A DNA stretch of 50,854 bases from a bacterium (lineage in GTDB: Bacteria; Bacteroidota; Bacteroidia; Chitinophagales; Saprospiraceae), in assembly GCA_024742755.1 (NCBI GenBank), contig JANSXW010000034.1, positions 1 through 50,854 of the forward strand, written 5' to 3'. A program made the translations under genes and the position numbers. The notes below the pieces were generated by a model, which saw only the letters and a program-made list of their open reading frames with translations, searched no databases and was not told the origin of the DNA. Below are positions 27,033-35,155 of the stretch, piece after piece. Position 1 is the stretch's first letter. Each line of letters starts with the position of its first letter.

Positions 27033-27917
27033 TTAAAGGTTAAACAAACGAGAGATGGTGAAACCGAAGCGGAACTCCCCATCCAGCCAGTTGGAAGTGG
27101 TGTAAGGTATGAAATCTGTTTCCATTATACCCGTAGCGTTCGTAAAGTTCAGCTGGAACAAGTGGCCGCCGGAGTCAATCTCCAGCCCGAGCCCGAGTGC
27201 CGGGTAGAAACCGTTTTCCGTTGTCCGGTAGTCCGAAAACGGCAGAGTCACATCTGCAATCAGCCCAAAGACCCGGCTTATCTGCAGGCGCGTGCCCACG
27301 CCCAATGAGAACAATCCATTCTCGTCCTCAAAAGGGACGACATTCCGGTGGGTATAACCCGGCGTAAGCTGCAGGGCGATCCGGTCAGACAACCGGGAGG
27401 CAATCATCAGCTGCCCGTGGTAGGCCATACGGTGGGCGAAGGTGGAAAAGTTCCGGATAATGTCAGGATTGTCAGGAATGCGCTCCGCGGTAGACAAAGC
27501 CGTCACGCCCCAAAAAGTAAGGCTCACGGGAGCCCCCCCATCGGCCCCCTGCCGCAGCAGGGCATACTTGACCGTACCATTGAGCACCTGCCGAAGCCCC
27601 GCCTGACCATTGGGCAGCGATCCCGCCCCTTTGGTCCGGAAGAAGCCCATAGTGAGCTTATCCGTTGCACCATACTCGGCACCAATCATGACATCAGAGG
27701 CCTGCTCCAAACCAAAAAAGGTAGACCAGCCTCCATTATCGCCCAGCAAATCGCCGAATCGGTGCCCGATGCGCACATCAAGCCGCCGTTTGCCGAGGGT
27801 CTCCACAGATTGTATGTTCACCAGACGGCTATCCTTGAAGGTTTGGGTAACCACCTCCTGCGCAGCGGCAGGTGCCATCCCAACCAGCAGCATGATCAAA
27901 ATTGAAAAATTCTTCAT
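27033..27917 (-). CDS. Outer-membrane beta-barrel protein (DUF5777-like)
   Basis: 294 residues. A signal peptide (MKNFSILIMLLVGMAPAAAQ) is followed by alternating beta-strand patterns ending in an aromatic-rich last strand (LDGEFRFGFTISRLFNL), as in outer-membrane barrels. RRLDVRIGHRFGD and the overall length recall the DUF5777 barrel family of Bacteroidota, which I remember as often lying beside cytochrome c and YceI genes. It lies between the heme lipoprotein and the diheme cytochrome, all on one strand with small gaps, so joint function is likely. What passes the barrel is unknown. Confidence 0.75.
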   Translation of the reverse strand: MKNFSILIMLLVGMAPAAAQEVVTQTFKDSRLVNIQSVETLGKRRLDVRIGHRFGDLLGDNGGWSTFFGLEQASDVMIGAEYGATDKLTMGFFRTKGAGSLPNGQAGLRQVLNGTVKYALLRQGADGGAPVSLTFWGVTALSTAERIPDNPDIIRNFSTFAHRMAYHGQLMIASRLSDRIALQLTPGYTHRNVVPFEDENGLFSLGVGTRLQISRVFGLIADVTLPFSDYRTTENGFYPALGLGLEIDSGGHLFQLNFTNATGIMETDFIPYTTSNWLDGEFRFGFTISRLFNL

Positions 27918-27947
27918 TGGGTATTCAGTTTGCAGTGTTTCTTTAAA

Positions 27948-28349
27948 TTATTCCGGATGGCCGCTGTCCAGCCAGCACTCCAGAAGGTCCAGCTGCTCCG
28001 GCGTCAGGTCTTTCGGCCGGCCTTCCGGTGCATAATCCGGTGGCATGCCCTGATTAGGGTCATCTTTGAGCTCCAGGACACGGGTGCGGAAAGCCCCGCT
28101 CTCAATATTGGGCAGCACCCCCTGATAAGAATCGTATACGCCCGGGGCGGTGCCATCAAGGTGGCAACCCGAATAGGCACAAGATTCCTCAATAATCTGC
28201 CGTACCTGTGGGTCATAGGCAGGGATGGTATCCGTACAGGTCGCTGCCACCATTGGCTCCGGCAATTGATCGGATGTACAACCGCTATAGGCCAGCAAGG
28301 CGCCGGTTATCCATAACAGGGAGCTGAAAAGAATAAGGATATCTTTCAT
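27948..28349 (-). CDS. Lipoprotein with a CX4CH heme-binding-like motif
   Basis: 133 residues. A lipoprotein signal ends at LLAYSGC (Cys24). The motif CAYSGCH (Cys57, Cys62, His63) has four residues between the cysteines, a variant heme c site found in many Bacteroidota and Planctomycetes cytochrome-like domains. The downstream MPPDYAPEGRPKDLTPEQLDLLECWLDSG (from about 101) is typical of these small domains: a possible Met ligand followed by the closing helix. It starts the run with the barrel and diheme cytochrome. Heme binding is inferred, not shown. Confidence 0.75.
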   Translation of the reverse strand: MKDILILFSSLLWITGALLAYSGCTSDQLPEPMVAATCTDTIPAYDPQVRQIIEESCAYSGCHLDGTAPGVYDSYQGVLPNIESGAFRTRVLELKDDPNQGMPPDYAPEGRPKDLTPEQLDLLECWLDSGHPE

Positions 28350-28548
28350 GTCATTCAGTGTAAGTTTTGCAAAGGTCTAACATCAAATCCATCAAATTGA
28401 TGCAGCTCAGGAGGCCTTCCGGTAACGATCTACGTAGTTTTGACCAAAGCAGTTGCTTTTTCAGGAAATATTTTGACCTTTGAACCAACAAATGCCCTTA
28501 AGTGTATTAAGTCTAATTAACTCAAATCAGAAAAATAAAAACAGCAAT

Positions 28549-28962
28549 ATGTATCCTGCAGAACTTACAGCGCCGATGGCCAAAGATCTGACCGAATATG
28601 GTTTTAATGGCTTGCAAACCGCAGAAGCCGTTAGTGAAGTGCTTGACCAGAAGGAAGGCACTACGCTCGTTGTGGTGAATTCCGTATGCGGTTGTGCAGC
28701 GGCCAATGCCCGCCCGGGCGCCAAGCTGGCGGCACAGCATGACAAAAAGCCAGACCACATGGTGACCGTTTTTGCCGGTGTCGACAAAGAAGCGACCGCC
28801 AAGGCCCGGGAGTATATGGCCCCTTATCCGCCATCTTCGCCTTCTATTGCCTTGTTTAAGGATGGCAAACTGGTCCATTTCCTGGAGCGCCACCACATTG
28901 AAGGCCGTTCTGCGGAAATCATTGCGGAAAACCTGAAGCTGGCGTTTGACCGCTACTGCTAA
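28549..28962 (+). CDS. Bacilliredoxin, BrxA/BrxB family
   Basis: 137 residues. Start MYPAELTAPMAKDLTEYGF and the active site VNSVCGCAAANARPG (Cys47, Cys49) are signatures of the YphP/YqiW (BrxA/BrxB) family. These small cytoplasmic proteins remove bacillithiol from proteins or act as thiol-disulfide exchange proteins. The ATG at 28549 was chosen over an in-frame ATG at 28480 because family members begin at this point. It suggests that the cell uses bacillithiol, as many Bacteroidota do. Confidence 0.9.
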   Translation: MYPAELTAPMAKDLTEYGFNGLQTAEAVSEVLDQKEGTTLVVVNSVCGCAAANARPGAKLAAQHDKKPDHMVTVFAGVDKEATAKAREYMAPYPPSSPSIALFKDGKLVHFLERHHIEGRSAEIIAENLKLAFDRYC

Positions 28963-28990
28963 ACACACACATCGGAATTATTGATGCGAA

Positions 28991-29030
28991 AAAAGCCCTG
29001 AAGCGGAATGCTTCGGGGCTTTTCAATTTT
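28991..29030. terminator. Terminator between bacilliredoxin and pdxH
   Basis: A 14-bp stem with one wobble (AAAAGCCCTGAAGC 28991-29004 / GCTTCGGGGCTTTT 29010-29023) and a 5-base loop lies between convergent genes. A and T tracts flank it on both sides, so it can end both transcripts. Confidence 0.85.
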
Positions 29031-29037
29031 TGAGGCG

Positions 29038-29691
29038 CTACGGTGCCAGACGGGCTAACGACCAGTTCCCATCCTCTGACAAAGTGTACTCAATGCGGTC
29101 GTGCAGGCGGCTGCTGCGGCCCTGCCAAAATTCGATCCGGTGCGGAACGACCCGGTAGCCGCCCCAGTGCTCCGGCCTGGGCAGGGCATCTGTTGAGCGA
29201 TAGTCTTCTTCCAATTGCTTCACTTTTTCTTCGAGGACTTCCCGCGATTCGATCTGCGTACTTTGAGGGGATGCCCAGGCGCCAATTTGGCTTCCTTTCG
29301 GTCGGGACTGAAAATAGCGGGTGGATGCTTCTGCGGGCAGCACCTCTACCCTGCCCTCTATGCGTACCTGACGCTGCAGCTCATGCCACAAAAAAGTGAG
29401 CGCAGCACGTGGATTGGCCAGCAGCTCCTGGCCTTTACGGCTATTGTAGTTGGTATAAAACAGAAAGCTCCCATCTGTGACACCCTTTAGCAGGACGATA
29501 CGGGCGGAAGGGACGCCATTGGTCGTTGCCGTGGAGAGTGTCATGGCATTCGGTTCCGGCACCTCCGCATTCAACGCCTCGTCAAACCATAGCTGAAATT
29601 GTTCCACCGGATTGGGGCTGACTTCCTCCATCTCCAATGTATGCGCGGAATAATCCTTGCGGAGTTGTTCAATCTTACTGTTGGCTGGCAT
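29038..29691 (-). CDS. pdxH: Pyridoxamine 5'-phosphate oxidase
   Basis: 217 residues, normal for PdxH. Conserved blocks: NPVEQFQLWFDEALNAEVPEPNAMTLSTAT near the start, PSARIVLLKGVTDGSFLFYTNYNSRKGQEL (FMN binding), RQVRIEGRVEVLP, FQSRPKGSQIGAWASPQS, and the C-terminal HWGGYRVVPHRIEFWQG...RLHDRIEY. It oxidises pyridoxine or pyridoxamine 5'-phosphate to pyridoxal phosphate using FMN and oxygen. It stands alone at the end of a long non-coding stretch. Confidence 0.96.
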   Translation of the reverse strand: MPANSKIEQLRKDYSAHTLEMEEVSPNPVEQFQLWFDEALNAEVPEPNAMTLSTATTNGVPSARIVLLKGVTDGSFLFYTNYNSRKGQELLANPRAALTFLWHELQRQVRIEGRVEVLPAEASTRYFQSRPKGSQIGAWASPQSTQIESREVLEEKVKQLEEDYRSTDALPRPEHWGGYRVVPHRIEFWQGRSSRLHDRIEYTLSEDGNWSLARLAP

Positions 29692-29757
29692 GAATTTTTA
29701 ATAGGGAGAACAAAGGAAAAGGACAAGTGTTTTTGAGCGTATATGGTACAGGCAGGA

Positions 29758-29788
29758 CAAAAAAACCCTGTCACACGAGATGACAGGG
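29758..29788 (-). terminator. Minus-strand terminator-like hairpin 1
   Basis: CCCTGTCA (29766-29773) pairs perfectly with TGACAGGG (29781-29788). A run of seven A at 29759-29765 gives a U-tract on the minus strand. No known gene ends here; it lies between pdxH and the repeats. Confidence 0.6.
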
Positions 29789-29792
29789 GTCT

Positions 29793-29999
29793 AACGATAA
29801 ACAAACACTATGAACAACACTAAGTTCTTAAGAGTCAGGTGAGTGAGGTAAAAAAGCCCCCGAACACTCGGGGGATACGATTACAAAAACTATGAACAAA
29901 CACTCACCCGACTCAAGTATCTTTAACGCACTTGCGCGTAAATCTATCTTTTCAAGTTTGTCAGGTTCTTTCCCTAACGATTACAATACAAATATGAAA
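29793..29999. repeat. Three copies of an A-rich short repeat
   Basis: Copies at 29794-29821, 29877-29904 and, more degenerate, 29978-29999. The consensus is roughly ACGATtACAAAnACTATGAACAAnCACT; the first two agree at about 24 of 28 positions. Each of the first two follows a GC-rich hairpin on its left. Each contains an ATG in an A-rich context, and each plus-strand ATG opens only a short ORF (10, 46 and 12 codons, the last in frame with the second). Confidence 0.5.
29832..29914 (-). ncRNA. Candidate structured small RNA
   Basis: GAGTCAGGTGAGTG (29832-29845) and CACTCACCCGACTC (29901-29914) form a 14-bp stem, extended by CTT/AAG after a two-base bulge. It encloses the hairpin CCCCCGA / TCGGGGG (29857-29874) with a U-tract on the minus strand (A run 29850-29855). 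The only non-Watson-Crick position is a G-U pair in minus-strand RNA but an A-C mismatch in plus-strand RNA, which favours the minus strand. The promoter is not identified and the family is unknown. Confidence 0.3.
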
Positions 30000-30032
30000 G
30001 TTTTCAAAGACCACCTGGAAACAATCGGTTAA
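29892..30032 (+). CDS. Possible 46-residue small protein
   Basis: An ATG in the A-rich repeat opens 46 codons ending at TAA 30030-30032. The product begins MNKHSPDSSIFNALARKSIF and ends MKVFKDHLETIG. No membrane segment or known motif. Evidence against a real gene: it overlaps the inverted repeat, a second repeat copy lies inside it, and no plus-strand promoter is seen. Kept only as a candidate. Confidence 0.2.
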   Translation: MNKHSPDSSIFNALARKSIFSSLSGSFPNDYNTNMKVFKDHLETIG

Positions 30033-30371
30033 AAATTGTGACATGGAAAAACAAGAAATCTTTGGTCTGACTGGAATAACTAGCACCTGTTTGTCGCCGG
30101 ATTTCTGAATTTACAAGGGGTAATAACTGTAGTAGACTCTCTACTCAATCAACATTCGGTAACAAAACCCCAAGCCTTTAGCAACAGGTTTAAAGCCCGT
30201 TTTCACGGAAAAAGCACCCGTTTTTTCTTCTTTCTGATTCGTATGGATTGATAGGTTTATTTTTTGTCCGGTCTGAAAAGAAATTCACCCTCCCATTGCG
30301 ACTAACCAACCTAAAAACGTACCTCAGACCCCAAAACGTATACGCCCGAAGCAAAAAATGCCGGTAACCAG

Positions 30372-30415
30372 AAAAAACAAGCCCGCTGCAACACCATAAA
30401 GTGCGGTAGCGGGCT
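30372..30415 (-). terminator. Terminator of the TetR-controlled efflux operon
   Basis: AGCCCGCT (30380-30387) pairs with AGCGGGCT (30408-30415). The A run at 30372-30377 gives a minus-strand U-tract after the stem. It lies 28 bases past the RND gene stop. Confidence 0.75.
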
Positions 30416-30442
30416 CATATCTGCTTCGAATCTGCTTACAAT

Positions 30443-33400
30443 TTAGACTGCCGAGGGCGCAGGCTCTTTACCGAAGACTTTCAACACTCCCACTTTCAGG
30501 CGGTAGGCCAGATAGTACATCACCGGCACCACAATCAAAGTCAGGAAGGTAGCGAATACCAAACCGTAGATCACAGTCCAGGCCATAGGCCCCCAAATAG
30601 CCGTATTGTCTCCACCGATAAAGATCTGAGGGTCCAGGTCAGTGATCAGGGTGAAGAAGTTGAAGTTAAACCCAACAGCCAGAGGCACAAGGCCAAGAAC
30701 GGTGGTGATGGCCGTTAGCAATACCGGCCGCAGACGGGTCGCACCGCCCTGAATAATCGCCTCTTTCATATCCTCAGATTCCAGAAACTGATTTTTCGAA
30801 TAGCCCAGCTCTTTCTGCTTACGGTCTACCAGGATATTGATAAAGTCGATCAGTACGATGGCATTATTCACCACCACTCCTGCAAGCGAAATAATCCCCA
30901 CACCGGTAAAAATCACGGAGATGTCGCGCCCGCCAAAAGCGTAGCCCAGGAATACCCCAATCGTACTGAAAAGCACCGACAGGATAATGATGAAGGGCGA
31001 AGCAACAGAATTAAACTGCGCTACAATGATCAGGAATATGGAGAATAGCGCAATGCCGAAGGCCGTGTACAGGAAGTCCATATCTTCCGCTTGCTGCTGC
31101 TGTTCTCCCGTGAATTCGTAGGTAAATCCGTCAGGAAGATCGTAGGCAGCCATCCACCGGTCTATCTCAGGAATGATCTCGTTGGGGTAATATCCCTCCA
31201 GCACATTCGAGTAAATGGTAATCACCCGGTCCAGGTTTTTCCGCTTAATCGAGCTGTAGGTGGACGTGAACTTGATGTCCGCAACTGCAGAAATCGGTAC
31301 CTGAGAAATCTGCCCCGTGGCCGGGCTCCGGAAGGTAATCCGCTGATTGAGCAGGTCATCGATGTCGTAGCGGTACTTTTCATCCAACCGGATAAAGATG
31401 GGGTACTCGTCCTCCCCTTCCTTAAATTTGGAGACTTCTTTACCAAAAACAGCCGTCCGCACGGCATTTGCGATATCAAAAGTAGATACCTCATACCGGC
31501 GTGCCGCTTCCCGGTCCACATTTATGATCAACTCGGGCTTGCCGATCTTGATGTCGGCCTGTAGTTCTTCAATGCCCGGAATATTCTTGGAGTTGATATA
31601 ATTGATCACATCTTCGGAAAGAATAGCCAGTTTATCGATATCCTCGCCCTGTATTTCCAGGTTGATCGGCTTACCGGCGTTGGGGCCATCCGCGTTTTTG
31701 TCAACGGTGATTTTCACACCCGGTATACCACGTACAGCCTCCCGGATATCCTCCATGGCGTCAAAGGTAGACAGTTCTCCCCGGTCTTTGGAAGGCACGA
31801 AAGAGACGGTCAGACGAGCTTTCTGAGGGGAAGCCCCCGGCTCCGGCGGGCCATTCGGGTCAGCTGTATTTTCACCAATCTGCGTCAGCACCGCCTCCAC
31901 GATGCCCTGATAGGGCTCAATGGCTTCACTAACCCGCGCCTCAACCTCCTGTACCGCTTCGTAGGTCGCATTGATATCGGTACCCAGTGGCATATCGACA
32001 AAGACATTCACATACAATGGGTCCGCTGAAGGGAAGAATTCCACTTTCGGCATATTCGCAGCCAAAAGAGCAAGGGCTGCAAACAACAGCACAAAAGTGC
32101 CTCCAAAGATCACCCCCGGCACACGCAGGGCACCGCGGATGAACCTGTCGTAGCCATTCTCCAAAACAGGCAGGAAGTTGTTTTGAAACTTAAATGCGGC
32201 CGGGCGTAGCAGGAACCAGTTGATCAGAGTCACAATGAGAGAAATACCCAAAAGGTTACGCCCCGCCGCAAAGCCCGTGAAATGGAAGATCACCGCCAGC
32301 ACAAGCATGGCCGCCGCGCCAATAAGGACGTTGGTTTGCCGCCGTTTGCGTACGGCAGGGTCCTCCGCCCGCTCATCTACCTTCATAAAACGGCTGGTGA
32401 ATACGGTATTGATCACCAATGCCACAATGAGGGAGGAAGTCAGTACAATAATCAGGGTAATGGGCAAGTACTTCAGGAATTCGCCCATAATGCCGGGCCA
32501 AAACGCCAGCGGCAGAAAGGCAGCCAGGGTAGTCGCCGTAGAAGCGATGATCGGAAGGGCCACCTCGCCGGCGCCGTACTTCGCAGCGTCCCAGCCGTTG
32601 TACCCATCCTGCATGTACCGGTAAATGTTTTCCACCACCACGATGGCATTGTCCACCAAGAGCCCCAGCGCCAGTATGAGTGCGAAAAGCACCACAATAT
32701 TCATTGTCACACCAGTCAGCGAAAGGAACAGGATACCCATGAGCATAGACAATGGAATAGCGAGCCCCACAAACAAGGCATTGCGCAGCCCCAAAAAGAA
32801 CAGCAACACCACTACTACCAGGATCACACCAGATATGATGCTGTTTTCGAGGTTGCTTACCTGATCCCGGGTGTTCACAGACTGATCATTGAAAAGGCTG
32901 ATCTTCAGGTCCTCCGGCAGTTCCCCGCGCGCTTCGTCTACAATCACCTTGATTTTGTCAGAGGCGTCCAGGAGGTTCTCTCCCTGCCGTTTGATGACAT
33001 CCAAAGAGATCACCGGAAAGCCATCGGACCGCGCAATGCTCGTAGGGTCCTTGTAACCAAAGGAGACCTCTGCTATTTCCCGCAGGTAGATGGGGCGCTG
33101 ATTCTCGCTCTTGACGATCATCTCCTCCAGCTCAGAGACATCCTCAAACTCTCCCTTCACGCGGATCGCCCGGCGGAAATCATCGTTGAGCAGCTCCCCT
33201 CCGGACATCGTGATGTTCTCAGAAGAAATCGCATTCTCAATATCCCGGAAGGTGACTTGCATCGATTCCATCTTCGGCAGGTCGATATCCACCTTAACCT
33301 CCCGCTCGCGGGCCCCCTTGAGCTCTACTTCCGAGATTTCATCCAGGGTTTCGATCTCATCCTGCAGGTATTCAGCGTAGCTTCGGAGTTCATCATTGGT

Positions 33401-33883
33401 ATAATCACCAGATATGTTGACCGTGACGATTGGGATTTCCGACAGGTTGATGTCCAGGACGGTAGGGTCCTGATCCAGGTCGCTTGGCAGTTCGCTTTTG
33501 GCTTTGTCTACTGCGTCTTTTACCTTTCGGACGGCGTCATCCAGGTCCATATCTGCGGAGAACTCTGCCGTAATCACGGAGTAATCCTGAATAGAGGTAG
33601 ACTTGATGTCCTTGATGCCCGTTATCGATTGGAGTTCCTTCTCAATAGGACGGGTCACCAGGTTCTCAATATCGGCAGCAGAGTTGCCAAAGTAGGGCGT
33701 ATTGATATACACCGTGGGCCAGTCGACCTCCGGAAACTGCTCTTTAGGCATTTCCTGGTAGGACTGAATCCCGAAGATCAGGATCATGAGCGTAAGAATG
33801 AAGACGCTCGTCCCATTATCCACGGCCAGCGTAGACAAGCTAAACTGCCGTAATTTATCCTTTTGCTTATTTTCTTCAGCCAT
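30443..33883 (-). CDS. RND efflux pump inner-membrane permease, second system
   Basis: 1146 residues, about 100 longer than a typical AcrB; the extra length lies mostly in a hydrophilic and hydrophobic insert in the middle (about 505-575). The RND layout is clear: an N-terminal helix, a large periplasmic domain, helices with LALGLLVDNAIVVVENIYRYM, a second periplasmic domain, and a C-terminal bundle with GIISLAGVVVNNAIVLIDFINILVDRKQ. Proton-driven export of unknown substrates. It is last in the operon tetR-tolC-adaptor-RND, 73 bases after the adaptor. Confidence 0.94.
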   Translation of the reverse strand: MAEENKQKDKLRQFSLSTLAVDNGTSVFILTLMILIFGIQSYQEMPKEQFPEVDWPTVYINTPYFGNSAADIENLVTRPIEKELQSITGIKDIKSTSIQDYSVITAEFSADMDLDDAVRKVKDAVDKAKSELPSDLDQDPTVLDINLSEIPIVTVNISGDYTNDELRSYAEYLQDEIETLDEISEVELKGAREREVKVDIDLPKMESMQVTFRDIENAISSENITMSGGELLNDDFRRAIRVKGEFEDVSELEEMIVKSENQRPIYLREIAEVSFGYKDPTSIARSDGFPVISLDVIKRQGENLLDASDKIKVIVDEARGELPEDLKISLFNDQSVNTRDQVSNLENSIISGVILVVVVLLFFLGLRNALFVGLAIPLSMLMGILFLSLTGVTMNIVVLFALILALGLLVDNAIVVVENIYRYMQDGYNGWDAAKYGAGEVALPIIASTATTLAAFLPLAFWPGIMGEFLKYLPITLIIVLTSSLIVALVINTVFTSRFMKVDERAEDPAVRKRRQTNVLIGAAAMLVLAVIFHFTGFAAGRNLLGISLIVTLINWFLLRPAAFKFQNNFLPVLENGYDRFIRGALRVPGVIFGGTFVLLFAALALLAANMPKVEFFPSADPLYVNVFVDMPLGTDINATYEAVQEVEARVSEAIEPYQGIVEAVLTQIGENTADPNGPPEPGASPQKARLTVSFVPSKDRGELSTFDAMEDIREAVRGIPGVKITVDKNADGPNAGKPINLEIQGEDIDKLAILSEDVINYINSKNIPGIEELQADIKIGKPELIINVDREAARRYEVSTFDIANAVRTAVFGKEVSKFKEGEDEYPIFIRLDEKYRYDIDDLLNQRITFRSPATGQISQVPISAVADIKFTSTYSSIKRKNLDRVITIYSNVLEGYYPNEIIPEIDRWMAAYDLPDGFTYEFTGEQQQQAEDMDFLYTAFGIALFSIFLIIVAQFNSVASPFIIILSVLFSTIGVFLGYAFGGRDISVIFTGVGIISLAGVVVNNAIVLIDFINILVDRKQKELGYSKNQFLESEDMKEAIIQGGATRLRPVLLTAITTVLGLVPLAVGFNFNFFTLITDLDPQIFIGGDNTAIWGPMAWTVIYGLVFATFLTLIVVPVMYYLAYRLKVGVLKVFGKEPAPSAV

Positions 33884-33956
33884 GAGTGTGGTTTTGTGTC
33901 AGTGTTCAGCAATGCGGGCAGACCGCCCAACTGAAAGCACTGTTTTTAGTGAGTGC

Positions 33957-35123
33957 TTAACCTTCCTGCTTTACTTCGACGGGCTCATTGTTAGCCAGGC
34001 CGCGTGCCCCTTCCATAATTAAGGTCTCGCCGCCTTCCAGGCCGGAGGTAATGACAATCTGCCCATCGTAAGCATCGCCGGTTTTCACATATACCTTGCG
34101 GGCGAAGGCACCGGACTTTCCGTCTTCCAAAATATAAACGTAGTCCTTCCCACCTACTTCCTGCTGCACCATTGCCAGCGGGATGGTTACGACATTTTCG
34201 GCTTCTTTGTCCTTGATGTACATCGTGGCCAGCAAATTCGGCTTGATCAGTGGGCTTGATGCTGAAATCCGGGCTTCCACATCGAAGGTCCGGTTGGAAG
34301 GGTCAATGGTACGCCCGATCATAGTGACGGTAGCCATCTGCTCCTCATCAAGCGCCGGGAAAACCACTTTCACCTGCTCTCCTCTTTTGACCGCACGAAG
34401 GTAGGATTCCGGCACATCAGCCACGGCCTTAAGCCGGTTGGGGTTCAGCAGCTGCACAATGGGCATGCCCGGAGAGGCCAGCTCACCGCTCTTTAGATAA
34501 ACCTCTTCCACTACTCCACTTACGGGGGCGTACACCTTAGACTTAGTCATCTGGAACTCCAGCGTCTCCATGCTTTTCTCAAGGCGTTCCTTGCTGTTTT
34601 TGGCTTCCAGGTACTGTATTTCAGAACCGATATTCTGGTCCCACAGGCGCTTTTGGCGCTCGAAGACGGTCGTAGCCAGTTCCAGTGACTTCTCCAGCTC
34701 TGCCATTTGCTTGTCCAGCTGCTCGAGGTCCAGTTGGGCAATCAGTTGCCCTTTGCGGACATTGTCCCCTTCCTCCACTGTGAGGTTGAGAATACGCCCG
34801 GCGACTTCACTTGTGACATTGATGTAGTCATCGGCAGCGACTGAAGCCTGTATTTCCACGAAGTGCTCAAAGTTGGTGCGCTCCACCGGTGCAGTAGTGA
34901 CCAGCTTTCTGTTTTTAGCCACCATGGTGGGGTCCTGAACCGCGATCGCTTTCTCAAGTTCTTCCACTTCCTGGGTAAGCTTGCTGAGTTCACTGCGCTT
35001 TTCCTTGAGCAGGGTGCGTTTCTCTTCCAACGATTCCGGCAGTTGCCCTTCTTCATTGGCGGCAGGCTGACAACCTGCGAGCAGGGCCATCAAAAGTGCG
35101 ACAATCGGGATGATGTATTTCAT
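33957..35123 (-). CDS. RND efflux periplasmic adaptor lipoprotein, second system
   Basis: 388 residues. A lipoprotein signal ends at LLAGC (Cys18). An N-terminal coiled coil (about 27-65, EEKRTLLKEKRSELSKLTQEV) is unusual for adaptors and precedes the lipoyl half (NLTVEEGDNVRKGQLIAQLD), the helical hairpin (about 130-175), the second lipoyl half (SKVYAPVSGVVEEVYLKSGELASPG), and barrel and membrane-proximal domains. It bridges the RND pump and the TolC-like channel encoded on either side. Confidence 0.93.
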   Translation of the reverse strand: MKYIIPIVALLMALLAGCQPAANEEGQLPESLEEKRTLLKEKRSELSKLTQEVEELEKAIAVQDPTMVAKNRKLVTTAPVERTNFEHFVEIQASVAADDYINVTSEVAGRILNLTVEEGDNVRKGQLIAQLDLEQLDKQMAELEKSLELATTVFERQKRLWDQNIGSEIQYLEAKNSKERLEKSMETLEFQMTKSKVYAPVSGVVEEVYLKSGELASPGMPIVQLLNPNRLKAVADVPESYLRAVKRGEQVKVVFPALDEEQMATVTMIGRTIDPSNRTFDVEARISASSPLIKPNLLATMYIKDKEAENVVTIPLAMVQQEVGGKDYVYILEDGKSGAFARKVYVKTGDAYDGQIVITSGLEGGETLIMEGARGLANNEPVEVKQEG

Positions 35124-35155
35124 GATGTGATATTGGTGTTTTTTGTGGATAAAAT

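Larger units (their letters stand above)
29692..30442. other. Long non-coding interval with hairpins and short repeats
   Basis: It has three parts. 29692-29757: short leader of pdxH. 29758-30035: two minus-strand terminator-like hairpins, three copies of an A-rich repeat around TATGAA, a 14-bp inverted repeat, and a 46-codon plus-strand ORF (29892-30032). 30036-30371: nothing recognisable except a 6-bp hairpin at 30131-30145. The terminator of the efflux operon lies at 30372-30415. No tRNA or rRNA is present. Confidence 0.5.

Noticed and set aside
32282..33853. 523-codon open frame on the plus strand
   Set aside because: Antisense to the RND permease; its His/Gln/Arg-rich product is typical of a shadow frame.
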